Source of the DNA: Kitasatospora mediocidica KCTC 9733
GTDB lineage: Bacteria; Actinomycetota; Actinomycetes; Streptomycetales; Streptomycetaceae
DNA length: 64,000 nt
Assembly: GCF_000744225.1 (NCBI RefSeq)
Contig: NZ_JQLN01000002.1
Location: 1-64,000 of the forward strand
Reading direction: 5' to 3'
Below, piece after piece: positions 1 to 10,357 of this stretch (its first letter is position 1; each line of letters opens with the position of its first letter). The notes under the pieces are model-generated. The model saw only the letters and a program-made list of their open reading frames with translations. It was not told where the DNA came from and ran no database searches. A program made the position numbers and the translations under genes.

Positions 1-2921
<2,921 letters not shown>

Positions 2922-3004
2922 CAGTTGCTCGCGTCCACTGTGTTGTTCTGAAACAACGACCCCATCCCGTGGCCATGGGGTGGTGCGGTTGACAGTTTCA
3001 TAGT

Positions 3005-3123
3005 GTTTCGGTGGTCATAGCGTGAGGGAAACGCCCGGTTACATTCCGAACCCGGAAGCTAAGCCTCACAGCGCCGATGGTACTGCAGGGGGGACCCTGT
3101 GGGAGAGTAGGACGCCGCCGAAC
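3005..3123 (+). rRNA. rrf: 5S ribosomal RNA
   Basis: The sequence starts GTTTCGGTGGTCATAGCG and ends near GACGCCGCCGAACA, and contains the invariant CCGAACCCGGAAGCTAAG segment. It lies about 80 nt after the 23S end, the usual 23S-5S order. The ends are set by the pairing of the terminal helix and are good to a few bases. Confidence 0.95.
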
Positions 3124-3132
3124 AATCATTCC

Positions 3133-3170
3133 AGATAACCCCCATCCGAGAAATCGGATGGGGGTTATCT
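3133..3170 (+). terminator. rRNA operon terminator hairpin
   Basis: A perfect 17-bp inverted repeat (3133-3149 with 3154-3170) is closed by a GAAA tetraloop of the stable GNRA class. It begins about 10 nt after the 5S gene, so it is the likely operon terminator. There is no long T-run, which is common for Streptomyces terminators. Confidence 0.85.
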
Positions 3171-3268
3171 GCGTTTCCGGACCATCCGGGCCATCCGGAC
3201 CGGCGTCCGCAGCGCCGCCGGGGCCGGCTTGGTCGTGGAACACCCGCTGCCCGGCATACGATCGGGGT

Positions 3269-3934
3269 ATGGCAAGACCAGGTCCTAAGGCCCGCCCCGA
3301 ACCCCAGCCGCGTATCGAGCCCTTCAGCTTGTCGACCGACCCCTTTGTGATGGAGACGTCGCACGAGGTGGCCGGGATGTACCTGGCCCCGCCCGAGCGC
3401 GTGCTCGCGCTGCACGTGGACGCTGAGACGGTGCTTCGTCCCAAGCTCCGTGACGCGTTGCAGGAGCTGCGCGACGAGCCGCTGCCGCCGACCGTCAACG
3501 CACTGCTGACGAGTCTCGACACCACGACCGAGAAGGTGCTCGGGACGCTGCACCGTCGTCGGCGCGGGGTGGAGTTCCGCCGCTTCCTGACCCAGCTGGA
3601 CAGTCAGCTGCCGGAGGTCGGTGAGATCCACCTGATCTGCGACAACTACTTCACGCACAAGTCGCCGACGGTGATGAACTGGCTTCGCGCCCACCCGAGG
3701 GTCACGATGCACTTCGCGCCGACCGAGGATGCCTGGCTCGCGTACGTCGAGCGGTGGTTCGCCTACCAGGCGGCGCGCGAGGCGTTCCACGGGGACAAGT
3801 CGTCGGCGGCCGCGCTCTCCAAGGGCATCTCCGACTGGCTGCGGGACAACCGCGAGGAGCAGCCGGAGAGCGCGGAGTCCGAGAGCGAGACCGAGACCGG
3901 GCGTGCGCACGTCTGGATCAAGCCGGGGCGTTGA
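3269..3934 (+). CDS. IS630-family transposase-like protein, shortened
   Basis: The protein (221 aa from the ATG at 3269) resembles the catalytic half of IS630/Tc1-type DDE transposases. The three acidic positions are visible: Asp in ALHVDAET, Asp in HLICDNY and Glu in YVERWF, with the usual LHRRRRGVEFRRFL and HPRVTMHF segments between. The N-terminal HTH half of a full transposase (about 340 aa) is absent. The segment between the first Asp and TVNALLTSLD is replaced by a shorter stretch (VLRPKLRDALQELRDEPLPP). PTGSSWLNQVERWF of the family reads PTEDAWLAYVERWF here. The C-terminal tail is acidic. No terminal inverted repeats were found. It is either an IS remnant or a domesticated gene; its GC content matches its surroundings. 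Confidence 0.7.
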   Translation: MARPGPKARPEPQPRIEPFSLSTDPFVMETSHEVAGMYLAPPERVLALHVDAETVLRPKLRDALQELRDEPLPPTVNALLTSLDTTTEKVLGTLHRRRRGVEFRRFLTQLDSQLPEVGEIHLICDNYFTHKSPTVMNWLRAHPRVTMHFAPTEDAWLAYVERWFAYQAAREAFHGDKSSAAALSKGISDWLRDNREEQPESAESESETETGRAHVWIKPGR

Positions 3935-3967
3935 GCCCCGACTTGATCGGTCGGTCGCTGGGCCAGG

Positions 3968-5278
3968 TCAGAGGCGCCCGGCGGCCTTGAGCGCGAGGTA
4001 GGCGTCGGCCAGGGCCGGCGGCAACGCGGCCGGTGGGGCGTCCAGGACGGTCGCGCCGTGCCGGGTGAGCCGGTCCGCGACGGTGCGTCGGTCGGCCCGG
4101 GTCTGTTCGGCAGCAGCCGCGCCGTAGACGGCGGGCAGCGTGCCGCGGCCAGCGGCGAGCGTCTCCAGGTGGGGGTCGGCCACCGCGGCCACTACAACCT
4201 CGTGGCGCTGGGTGAGGCGGGGGAGCAGCGGCACCAGCCCCTCCTCCGCCGAGCCGGTGTCCAGGCCGGTCAGCAGGACGATCAGGGAGCGTCGCGGGGC
4301 GAGCCGTAGGGCAGCGGCGGTCAGCGCGCGCAGGTCGGTCTCGATCAGGGCCGGCTCCAGCACCGCCATCGCGTTGGTGAACGCCGGCAGCACCTCGGCC
4401 GCCGACCGGCCCAGCACGGCGCCACGTCGGCGCAGGTCGTGGGCGAGCAGGTCGACCCGGTCACCCGCCTTGGTGGCGAGCGCGGTGAGCAGCAGCGCGG
4501 CGTCGAGTGCCGCGTCCAGGCGGGGGGCGTCGCCGACCCGGCCGGCCGAGGTGCGGCCGGTGTCCAGCACGATGAGGATGTGCCGATCGCGCTCGGGCCG
4601 CCAGGTCCGGACGGCGACGGTGTGCCGTCGTGCGCTGGCCCGCCAGTCGATCGAGCGCACGTCGTCGCCGGGCAGGTACTCCCGCAGGCTGTCGAACTCG
4701 GTGCCCTGTCCGCGCGTCAACAGCGAGGTGCGGCCGTCCAGTTCGCGCAGTCGGGCGAGCCGGGAGGGCAGGTGCTTGCGGCTGGTGAAGGGGGGCAGGG
4801 CCCGCAGCGTCCACGGGACGTCGTGCGATCCCTGACGCCCCACCAGGCCGAGCGGGCCAAGCGAACGGATCGTCACCCGGCGGGCGTGCTGGTCGCCGCG
4901 CCGGGTCGGCGTGAGGCGGGTGGTGACCCGGCGCCGCTCGCCGGGCGGGACGCGCAGGCGGTGGCGGGAGGCGGAGAGTTCGGTGCCGGGCGCGAAGGCG
5001 GACGGCGCCCAGGCGTCGCGCAGGGCAGCCCGCAGCGGGCGTCCCGAGGGGTTGACGACGGTCAGCGTGATGTCGGCGTCCGCCCCGAGCCGGACCGAGG
5101 TGTCGCCTTCCCGGGTGAGGCCGAGGCTGCGCACCGGCGCGGCGAGCAGCAGGTCCGCCAGGATCGCGATGAGCAGCGGTACGCCTACCACCGCGATGCC
5201 CAGCCAGGAGGGCAGCAGGAGTCCCACCACCAACGCGCCGAGTGCGGCGAGCAGGGCAGTGCGGCCGGTGAGGGCCAT
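3968..5278 (-). CDS. DUF58 domain-containing protein
   Basis: A 436-aa membrane-anchored protein of the DUF58 family. Two hydrophobic segments occupy residues about 8-45. The family signature EFDSLREYLPGDDVRSIDWRASARR sits near residue 205, followed by a von Willebrand A-like fold beginning HILIVLDTGRT. DUF58 proteins are typically encoded beside MoxR AAA+ ATPases and are thought to act in assembly or activation of envelope complexes; the precise role is unknown. The ATG start has an AGGAG ribosome site. It is the last gene of the minus-strand operon, 64 nt after moxR. Confidence 0.92.
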   Translation of the reverse strand: MALTGRTALLAALGALVVGLLLPSWLGIAVVGVPLLIAILADLLLAAPVRSLGLTREGDTSVRLGADADITLTVVNPSGRPLRAALRDAWAPSAFAPGTELSASRHRLRVPPGERRRVTTRLTPTRRGDQHARRVTIRSLGPLGLVGRQGSHDVPWTLRALPPFTSRKHLPSRLARLRELDGRTSLLTRGQGTEFDSLREYLPGDDVRSIDWRASARRHTVAVRTWRPERDRHILIVLDTGRTSAGRVGDAPRLDAALDAALLLTALATKAGDRVDLLAHDLRRRGAVLGRSAAEVLPAFTNAMAVLEPALIETDLRALTAAALRLAPRRSLIVLLTGLDTGSAEEGLVPLLPRLTQRHEVVVAAVADPHLETLAAGRGTLPAVYGAAAAEQTRADRRTVADRLTRHGATVLDAPPAALPPALADAYLALKAAGRL

Positions 5279-5342
5279 GACGGACTCCTAGAGCGAGTAG
5301 TGCGAGTTGAGCGATCAGGGCGAGGCTTGCGGGCCCGGCGGG

Positions 5343-6341
5343 TCAGCGCGGGGCGGGGGTCTGCGCCAGGACGGCCTGAATGACCGAGTCGGCGGTGACA
5401 CCCTCCATCTCGGCCTCGGCCCGCAGCTGGACGCGGTGTCGCAGGGTCGGTAGGGCGAGTGCCTTGACGTCGTCGGGCGTCACGTAGTCGCGGCCGGCCA
5501 GCCAGGCCCAGGCCCGGGCGGTGGCGAGCAGCGCGGTGGCGCCGCGCGGGGAGACGCCGATGGAGAGCGACGGCGACTGCCGGGTGGCCCGGCACAGGTC
5601 GACGATGTAGGCCAGCACCTCGGGCGAGACGGTCAGCTCGGCGATGGCCTCGCGGGCGGCCGCCACATCGGCGGGGCCGGCCACCGGGCGTACCCCGGCG
5701 GCGTGCAGGTCGCGCGGGTCGAAGCCGGCCGCGTGCCTTGTGAGCACCTGGAACTCCTGCTCACGGGTCGGCAGCGGGAGGATCAACTTGAGCAGGAAGC
5801 GGTCGAGTTGGGCCTCGGGCAGGGGGTAGGTGCCCTCGTACTCCAGTGGGTTCTGGGTCGCCGCCACGAGGAACGGGACGGGCAGCGGGCGCGCCGCGCC
5901 GTCCACCGTGACCTGGTGCTCCTCCATGGCCTCCAGCAGCGAGGCCTGGGTCTTGGGCGGGGTCCGGTTGATCTCGTCGGCGAGCAGCAGGTTCGTGAAG
6001 ACCGGGCCGGGCTGGAAGGAGAACTCCGCTGTGCGGGCGTCGTAGACCAGTGAGCCGGTGACGTCGCCGGGCATCAGGTCGGGCGTGAACTGGATGCGCT
6101 TGGTCTCCAGGCTCAGGGCGGTGGAGAGGGTGCGGACCAGCAGCGTCTTCGCCACGCCGGGGACGCCTTCGAGCAGGACGTGGCCGCCGCACAGCAGGGC
6201 GACCACCAGGCCGGTGACGGCGGCGTCCTGGCCGACCACGGCCTTGCCGATCTCGGCGCGCAGCGCGGTCAGCGCCTGCCGGGGGTCGGACTGCGCGGCG
6301 GCGCTGTCCACAGGGGCCGCGGGGGCGGACTGCTCGGTCAC
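5343..6341 (-). CDS. MoxR family AAA+ ATPase
   Basis: A 332-aa AAA+ ATPase of the MoxR (AAA_3) family. The P-loop is GVPGVAKT (residues about 59-66), Walker B is LLLADEINRTPPKTQ (about 118-132), and the C-terminal lid carries SIGVSPRGATALLATARAWA. MoxR ATPases act as chaperone-like remodelers, usually with the neighbouring DUF58/VWA protein. The GTG start overlaps the TGA of the upstream DUF4350 gene (GTGA), indicating translational coupling. Confidence 0.95.
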   Translation of the reverse strand: MTEQSAPAAPVDSAAAQSDPRQALTALRAEIGKAVVGQDAAVTGLVVALLCGGHVLLEGVPGVAKTLLVRTLSTALSLETKRIQFTPDLMPGDVTGSLVYDARTAEFSFQPGPVFTNLLLADEINRTPPKTQASLLEAMEEHQVTVDGAARPLPVPFLVAATQNPLEYEGTYPLPEAQLDRFLLKLILPLPTREQEFQVLTRHAAGFDPRDLHAAGVRPVAGPADVAAAREAIAELTVSPEVLAYIVDLCRATRQSPSLSIGVSPRGATALLATARAWAWLAGRDYVTPDDVKALALPTLRHRVQLRAEAEMEGVTADSVIQAVLAQTPAPR

Positions 6342-7540
6342 GGCTGTCGTACCTGCCTTTCCAGGGCATCGAGGTCGTCGGCGAGCCGCAGCAGTGCGGC
6401 GTCGTCGGTGGGGGGCGGACCGTACAGCAGGGCGTGCGGCCCGCCGGGGTCGCGCTGGTCCGTGGGGCGGCGCTCCAGCCGGTCGGTGAGGGCGGTGAGC
6501 AGCGCGCTGCCGTCCGGTTCGCCGGCCGTCACCGGCACGCCGAGGACGGGGGCGAGCCGGTGACGGGCGGCCCGGCGCAGGCTTTCGGCAGCCTGTGCAC
6601 GGGCCTTGGCCCGCTGGTAGAGCCGGGCGCGGCCCTCGGTGGTCTCGGCGGCGCGCACGACCACCGGGAGTTCCTCGCTGACCACCGGGCCGAGCCGGCG
6701 GGCCCGCCAGAGCGCTGCCAGCACGGCCGCCACGGCCAACTGGAGGGCGCCCCAGGACCAGCCGGCCGGGATCAGGTCGGTGAAGCTCCGCTGTCCGTCC
6801 TGCTGCGGCACGCTGTTGTAGTCCGGCAGGTACCAGGTGAGCCGGGGCTGCGCGCCGAGCAGCCCGAGCGCGAGCGAGGCGTTGCCGTCCTGGGCCAGGG
6901 CCTGGTTGCTGAGGAAGCGTCCGGAGCCGAGCACGATCACCTGGGTGCCGCCGCTGCCGTTGGCCGCCGCGAGCGCCGGGAGGCCCTCACGCGGGTAGCA
7001 GCCGGTGGCGTCGGCGCCGAGGCGGTAGAGCTGCCCGCCGAGCTCGGCGCTGCCGGCCCGCTGGGCATCGGGGAGCGGGCAGTCGGGCGCGGTGCTGGCG
7101 GACGCGATGCTCAGCGGGACGCCGACGGCCTGGGCCGGGTGCACCTCGGGGGCGAGGACGCCGAGCGCGCTCTCGCCCGGGTCGATCAGTACCAGCCGCC
7201 GGTGCCCGGCGGCGGCCAGGCCGCGGAGTTGGTCCGCGGTCAGCAGATCGGGCAGCGGCAGCAGGACGGTGTCGTCTGCGGGGGACGCGTCCAGGGCGGC
7301 GGGGCTGTCCACGGGGTTGACGGTGACGCCCTGCTGGCGGAGCAGCTGCGCGGTCGCCCGGGCGCCGTCCGGGTCGGCGGAGCGCGGGTCGAGCGGCGGG
7401 TAGCCGCCGCTGTCGCCCAGGCCGCCGATCAGCAGGGCGGCCAGCAGCACGACCGCCGCGCCGATCAGGAACCAGCGTGAGCGGCGCCAGAGTTGGCCGA
7501 GGCTCGGGGTGCGGGTGGTGGACCCGGGGACGGTCGTCAT
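6338..7540 (-). CDS. DUF4350 domain-containing membrane protein
   Basis: A 400-aa protein starting MTTVPGSTTR at the ATG 7538-7540. TM1 is at about residues 22-40 (WFLIGAAVVLLAALLIGG), followed by the DUF4350 domain with PDGARATAQLLRQQGVTV, and TM2 near residue 270 (GALQLAVAAVLAALW). The cytoplasmic tail is basic and acid-rich. Its function is unknown; the family occurs in MoxR-DUF58-DUF4129 clusters in actinobacteria. The start overlaps the upstream stop by 4 nt (ATGA), which argues against a longer upstream reading. Confidence 0.88.
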   Translation of the reverse strand: MTTVPGSTTRTPSLGQLWRRSRWFLIGAAVVLLAALLIGGLGDSGGYPPLDPRSADPDGARATAQLLRQQGVTVNPVDSPAALDASPADDTVLLPLPDLLTADQLRGLAAAGHRRLVLIDPGESALGVLAPEVHPAQAVGVPLSIASASTAPDCPLPDAQRAGSAELGGQLYRLGADATGCYPREGLPALAAANGSGGTQVIVLGSGRFLSNQALAQDGNASLALGLLGAQPRLTWYLPDYNSVPQQDGQRSFTDLIPAGWSWGALQLAVAAVLAALWRARRLGPVVSEELPVVVRAAETTEGRARLYQRAKARAQAAESLRRAARHRLAPVLGVPVTAGEPDGSALLTALTDRLERRPTDQRDPGGPHALLYGPPPTDDAALLRLADDLDALERQVRQP

Positions 7541-8205
7541 GCCGGGCCTCCCGCGGTGGGTGCGGCGGGGCGGGTGCGTTCCAGCAGGCTGTCCAGGTCG
7601 GCCAGCAGCTGGTAGTCGGCGCGTTCGGCGGCGCGGTCGCCGAACGCGACGTCGTCGAAGCAGCGGGCGGCCGCGTGCAGGGCGGCGGCGTGCTCGGGGA
7701 GGAACCGACCGGCCTCTGCGGCGGCCTCGTCCGCGGTGCGGCCGGGGCGGGCGTCGAGCAGGGCGCGCTCCTCCAGCGCGCGGATCAGCGCGCGCATCTG
7801 CTCCCGTACCGCCTGGAGCCAGTCGCCGGCCTCGGCGTGCCCGCGGGCCGCCGCGCGGTGCTGGGCGGCGGTGCGCGGACCGTCGGCGGTGAAGAGCGCC
7901 GCAGTGGTGCGTGCGGCGCGTCCCGGGCGGCCCAGCCGCCACCACAGGGCGGCGCCGATCAGCACGGCGATCACCACGAAGAAGACCAGGCCGGTGCCGC
8001 CGCTGTCGGCGGCGGAGCCTACCGAGCCGAGCAGCCGGTCCAGCTGGTCCCAGAGCCAGTCGCTGACCCGCTGCAGCAGGCTCGGGTCGTGCCGGTGGTA
8101 CGCCGGGTCGAGCAGCTCGTTGCGGGCCGCGTCACGCGCCGGATCGCGCGGCACCGTCACCGGGCTGCCGGCAGCCGCCAGCGCCCGTTCCCCCCAGCTG
8201 GGCAC
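7537..8205 (-). CDS. DUF4129 domain-containing protein
   Basis: A 222-aa protein, start chosen at GTG 8203-8205 (MPSWGERALAAAGSPV) because it begins just after the stop of the preceding gene and the family homology starts there. One TM segment lies at about residues 72-94 (TGLVFFVVIAVLIGAALWW). The C-terminal DUF4129 region contains the GDWLQAVREQMRALIRALEER segment. DUF4129 is often fused to or encoded beside transglutaminase and MoxR partners. Its function is not established. Confidence 0.86.
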   Translation of the reverse strand: MPSWGERALAAAGSPVTVPRDPARDAARNELLDPAYHRHDPSLLQRVSDWLWDQLDRLLGSVGSAADSGGTGLVFFVVIAVLIGAALWWRLGRPGRAARTTAALFTADGPRTAAQHRAAARGHAEAGDWLQAVREQMRALIRALEERALLDARPGRTADEAAAEAGRFLPEHAAALHAAARCFDDVAFGDRAAERADYQLLADLDSLLERTRPAAPTAGGPA

Positions 8206-8210
8206 GGCGA

Positions 8211-9440
8211 TCAGACCCCGGTGGGCGGTGCGGGCCGGTCGGCGCTGCCGTACTCCGCCAGGCCGGCCGCGCGGGCCAGTTCGATGTCCAGCGCCTCGCG
8301 GCGGATCCGCTGGTCGACGTAGAGCAACACGCTGATGCCGGCCGTGACCGGGTAGCTCAACAGCGAGCCGAGGATGGCGCCGACGGTCGTGATGACCAGG
8401 GCCGCGAGGGACGTGGTGCCGGAGCCGCCGCCGAATGCGGTCAGCGGCGAGCCGCCGACGACGGCGGAGAGCACGCCGAACGGGATCGCGACCATGTCCG
8501 AGAGCAGCATGGTGAGCAGGTAGCCGAGCAGCGTCACCCCGAGGATCCGCCACCAGGAACCGCGCACCAGCCGCCGGGAGCGCGCCAGGGCGGCGAGGAC
8601 GCCCTGCTTCTCCAGCATCAGCGCGGGCGCCGACAGGCTGAGTCGGATGCCCGCCCAGATCGACACGAGGAACCCGGCGAACAGCACGGGGAAGCCGATC
8701 ACGACGGCGATCGGGGTGGCGCCGCCGACCGCCAGCGCGACGACGAGCGGGATGGCGGAGACGGCCACGATGCCGCCCACGATCAGCGGCACCAGCAGGC
8801 TGACACCCAGCAGCTTCCCGAGCTGCGGGCGGGCGGCCCGCCAGGCCGGGCCGAGGGTGATCGACTCACCGACGATGGCCTTGCTGATCACCATGGTCAG
8901 CAGCGCGGTGAGCAGCAGGCCGGCCAGCAGGTCCAGGACGATGGCCGCGGCGAAGGCGATGATCGCCGTCGCGCCGGAGTCGCTGGAGCGGGTGTACCAG
9001 GTCACGGCGGACAGTGTGGTGTTGGTCAGGACCGCGACGACCAGCGAGAGCCCGAGGACGGTGCGCCAGTACTTGCGGACGGTGGAGATCGAGCCGTCCA
9101 GGATCTCGCCGACGCTCAGCGGCCGCAGCGGGATGATCCCGGGTTTCGGGCTCGGCGGCGGGCCCCAGCCGGGGAACGGGCTGCCGGGGCGCTGCCCCCA
9201 GCCTTGCTGCTGCGCGGCTCCCCAGGCCTGCGGCGCGCTCCAGCCCTGCTGCTGGGGGAGCTGCGGGGCGCCGTAGGGCGCGCCGGCGTACGGCGGCGGG
9301 GTGGGGCGGTCGGTGGGCTGACCGGGCTCGGAGGAGGCCGACGTACCGTCCGGCCCGGCAGGATTCGCGGCCGGCGGCCGGGTGTCCTCGGGCTCGGGGG
9401 CGGACGAGCTGGGGGAGACCCAGCCCGGAGTGTCGGTCAT
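8211..9440 (-). CDS. Multi-pass membrane protein with Pro/Gln-rich N-terminus (GPDase membrane domain type)
   Basis: A 409-aa protein from ATG 9438-9440, preceded by GAGGAG. The first ~125 residues are Pro/Gly/Gln-rich and predicted disordered. PLSVGEILDGSISTVRKYWR then starts the membrane domain with about six hydrophobic segments, of the type annotated as glycerophosphoryl diester phosphodiesterase membrane domain; no catalytic phosphodiesterase domain is present. First gene of the minus-strand five-gene operon, divergent from mtrA with 238 nt between. Its function is unknown. Confidence 0.85.
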   Translation of the reverse strand: MTDTPGWVSPSSSAPEPEDTRPPAANPAGPDGTSASSEPGQPTDRPTPPPYAGAPYGAPQLPQQQGWSAPQAWGAAQQQGWGQRPGSPFPGWGPPPSPKPGIIPLRPLSVGEILDGSISTVRKYWRTVLGLSLVVAVLTNTTLSAVTWYTRSSDSGATAIIAFAAAIVLDLLAGLLLTALLTMVISKAIVGESITLGPAWRAARPQLGKLLGVSLLVPLIVGGIVAVSAIPLVVALAVGGATPIAVVIGFPVLFAGFLVSIWAGIRLSLSAPALMLEKQGVLAALARSRRLVRGSWWRILGVTLLGYLLTMLLSDMVAIPFGVLSAVVGGSPLTAFGGGSGTTSLAALVITTVGAILGSLLSYPVTAGISVLLYVDQRIRREALDIELARAAGLAEYGSADRPAPPTGV

Positions 9441-9648
9441 CACTGCTCCTCGGCGCGGGGCGGTGCCCCAGGATGGTGGTGTGGCGCGTTCGTGCCGCCC
9501 ATCGTGCCATGGTGGCGAGAGGCACCCCAGGGGTGCCTGGTTGCTGATCGACAACGGAGTCGGCAGGACCGGTCGAGTGGGGAGTTTGGGTGGATATGGA
9601 CGGTCTCGGCGGAGTGGCGGCAGGGAAATTGGCACTGCTGTGCGCCAG

Positions 9649-9664
9649 GTCACAATCGGGTAAT
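9649..9664 (+). promoter_or_regulatory. Candidate MtrA/AfsQ1-type box upstream of mtrA
   Basis: GTCAC-AATCGG-GTAAT lies 15 nt before the mtrA ATG. It resembles the GTnAC-n6-GTnAC direct-repeat sites used by OmpR-type regulators of streptomycetes, with the last base of the second half-site differing. Autoregulation is inferred. Confidence 0.35.
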
Positions 9665-9678
9665 GAGAGGATGGGCGC

Positions 9679-10356
9679 ATGAAAGGTCGCGTCCTCGTCG
9701 TAGATGACGACACCGCACTCGCCGAGATGCTCGGCATTGTGCTGCGTGGTGAGGGTTTTGAACCGTTTTTCGTCGCCGATGGGGACAAGGCGCTTGCCGT
9801 CTTCCGGGAGACCAAGCCGGACCTGGTCCTGCTCGACCTGATGCTGCCCGGACGGGACGGCATCGACGTCGCGCGCCAGATCAGGGCGGAGTCCGGCGTG
9901 CCCATCGTGATGCTCACCGCCAAGACCGACACGGTCGACATCGTGGTGGGCCTGGAGTCGGGCGCCGACGACTACGTGGTCAAGCCCTTCAAGCCGAAGG
10001 AGCTGGTGGCCCGGGTCCGCGCCCGGCTGCGCCGGGCCGAGGAGCCCACCCCCGAGCAGCTCACCATCGGTGACCTGGTCATCGACGTGGCCGGGCACTC
10101 CGTGAAGCGGGACGGCCGGGGCATCCCGCTGACCCCGCTGGAGTTCGACCTGCTGGTCGCGCTCGCCCGCAAGCCCTGGCAGGTGTTCACCCGCGAGGTG
10201 CTGCTGGAGCAGGTCTGGGGCTACCGCCACGCTGCGGACACCCGCCTGGTGAACGTGCACGTCCAGCGTCTGCGGTCCAAGATCGAGAAGGACCCGGAGC
10301 GCCCGGAGATCGTGGTCACCGTCCGCGGTGTCGGCTACAAGGCCGGGCCCAGCTGA
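9679..10356 (+). CDS. mtrA: Two-component response regulator MtrA
   Basis: A 225-aa OmpR-family regulator. The receiver domain (residues 3-115) has the acidic pocket DDD at 9-11, phospho-acceptor Asp53 in LVLLDLMLPG and Lys in VKPFKPKE. The winged-helix DNA-binding domain (about 130-222) ends VRGVGYKAGPS. MtrA is an essential or global actinobacterial regulator of cell wall, division and development genes, paired with MtrB and LpqB. The ATG start is 2 codons before the receiver strand. It forms an operon with mtrB, whose GTG begins 2 nt after the mtrA stop. Confidence 0.97.
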   Translation: MKGRVLVVDDDTALAEMLGIVLRGEGFEPFFVADGDKALAVFRETKPDLVLLDLMLPGRDGIDVARQIRAESGVPIVMLTAKTDTVDIVVGLESGADDYVVKPFKPKELVARVRARLRRAEEPTPEQLTIGDLVIDVAGHSVKRDGRGIPLTPLEFDLLVALARKPWQVFTREVLLEQVWGYRHAADTRLVNVHVQRLRSKIEKDPERPEIVVTVRGVGYKAGPS

Positions 10357-10357
10357 C

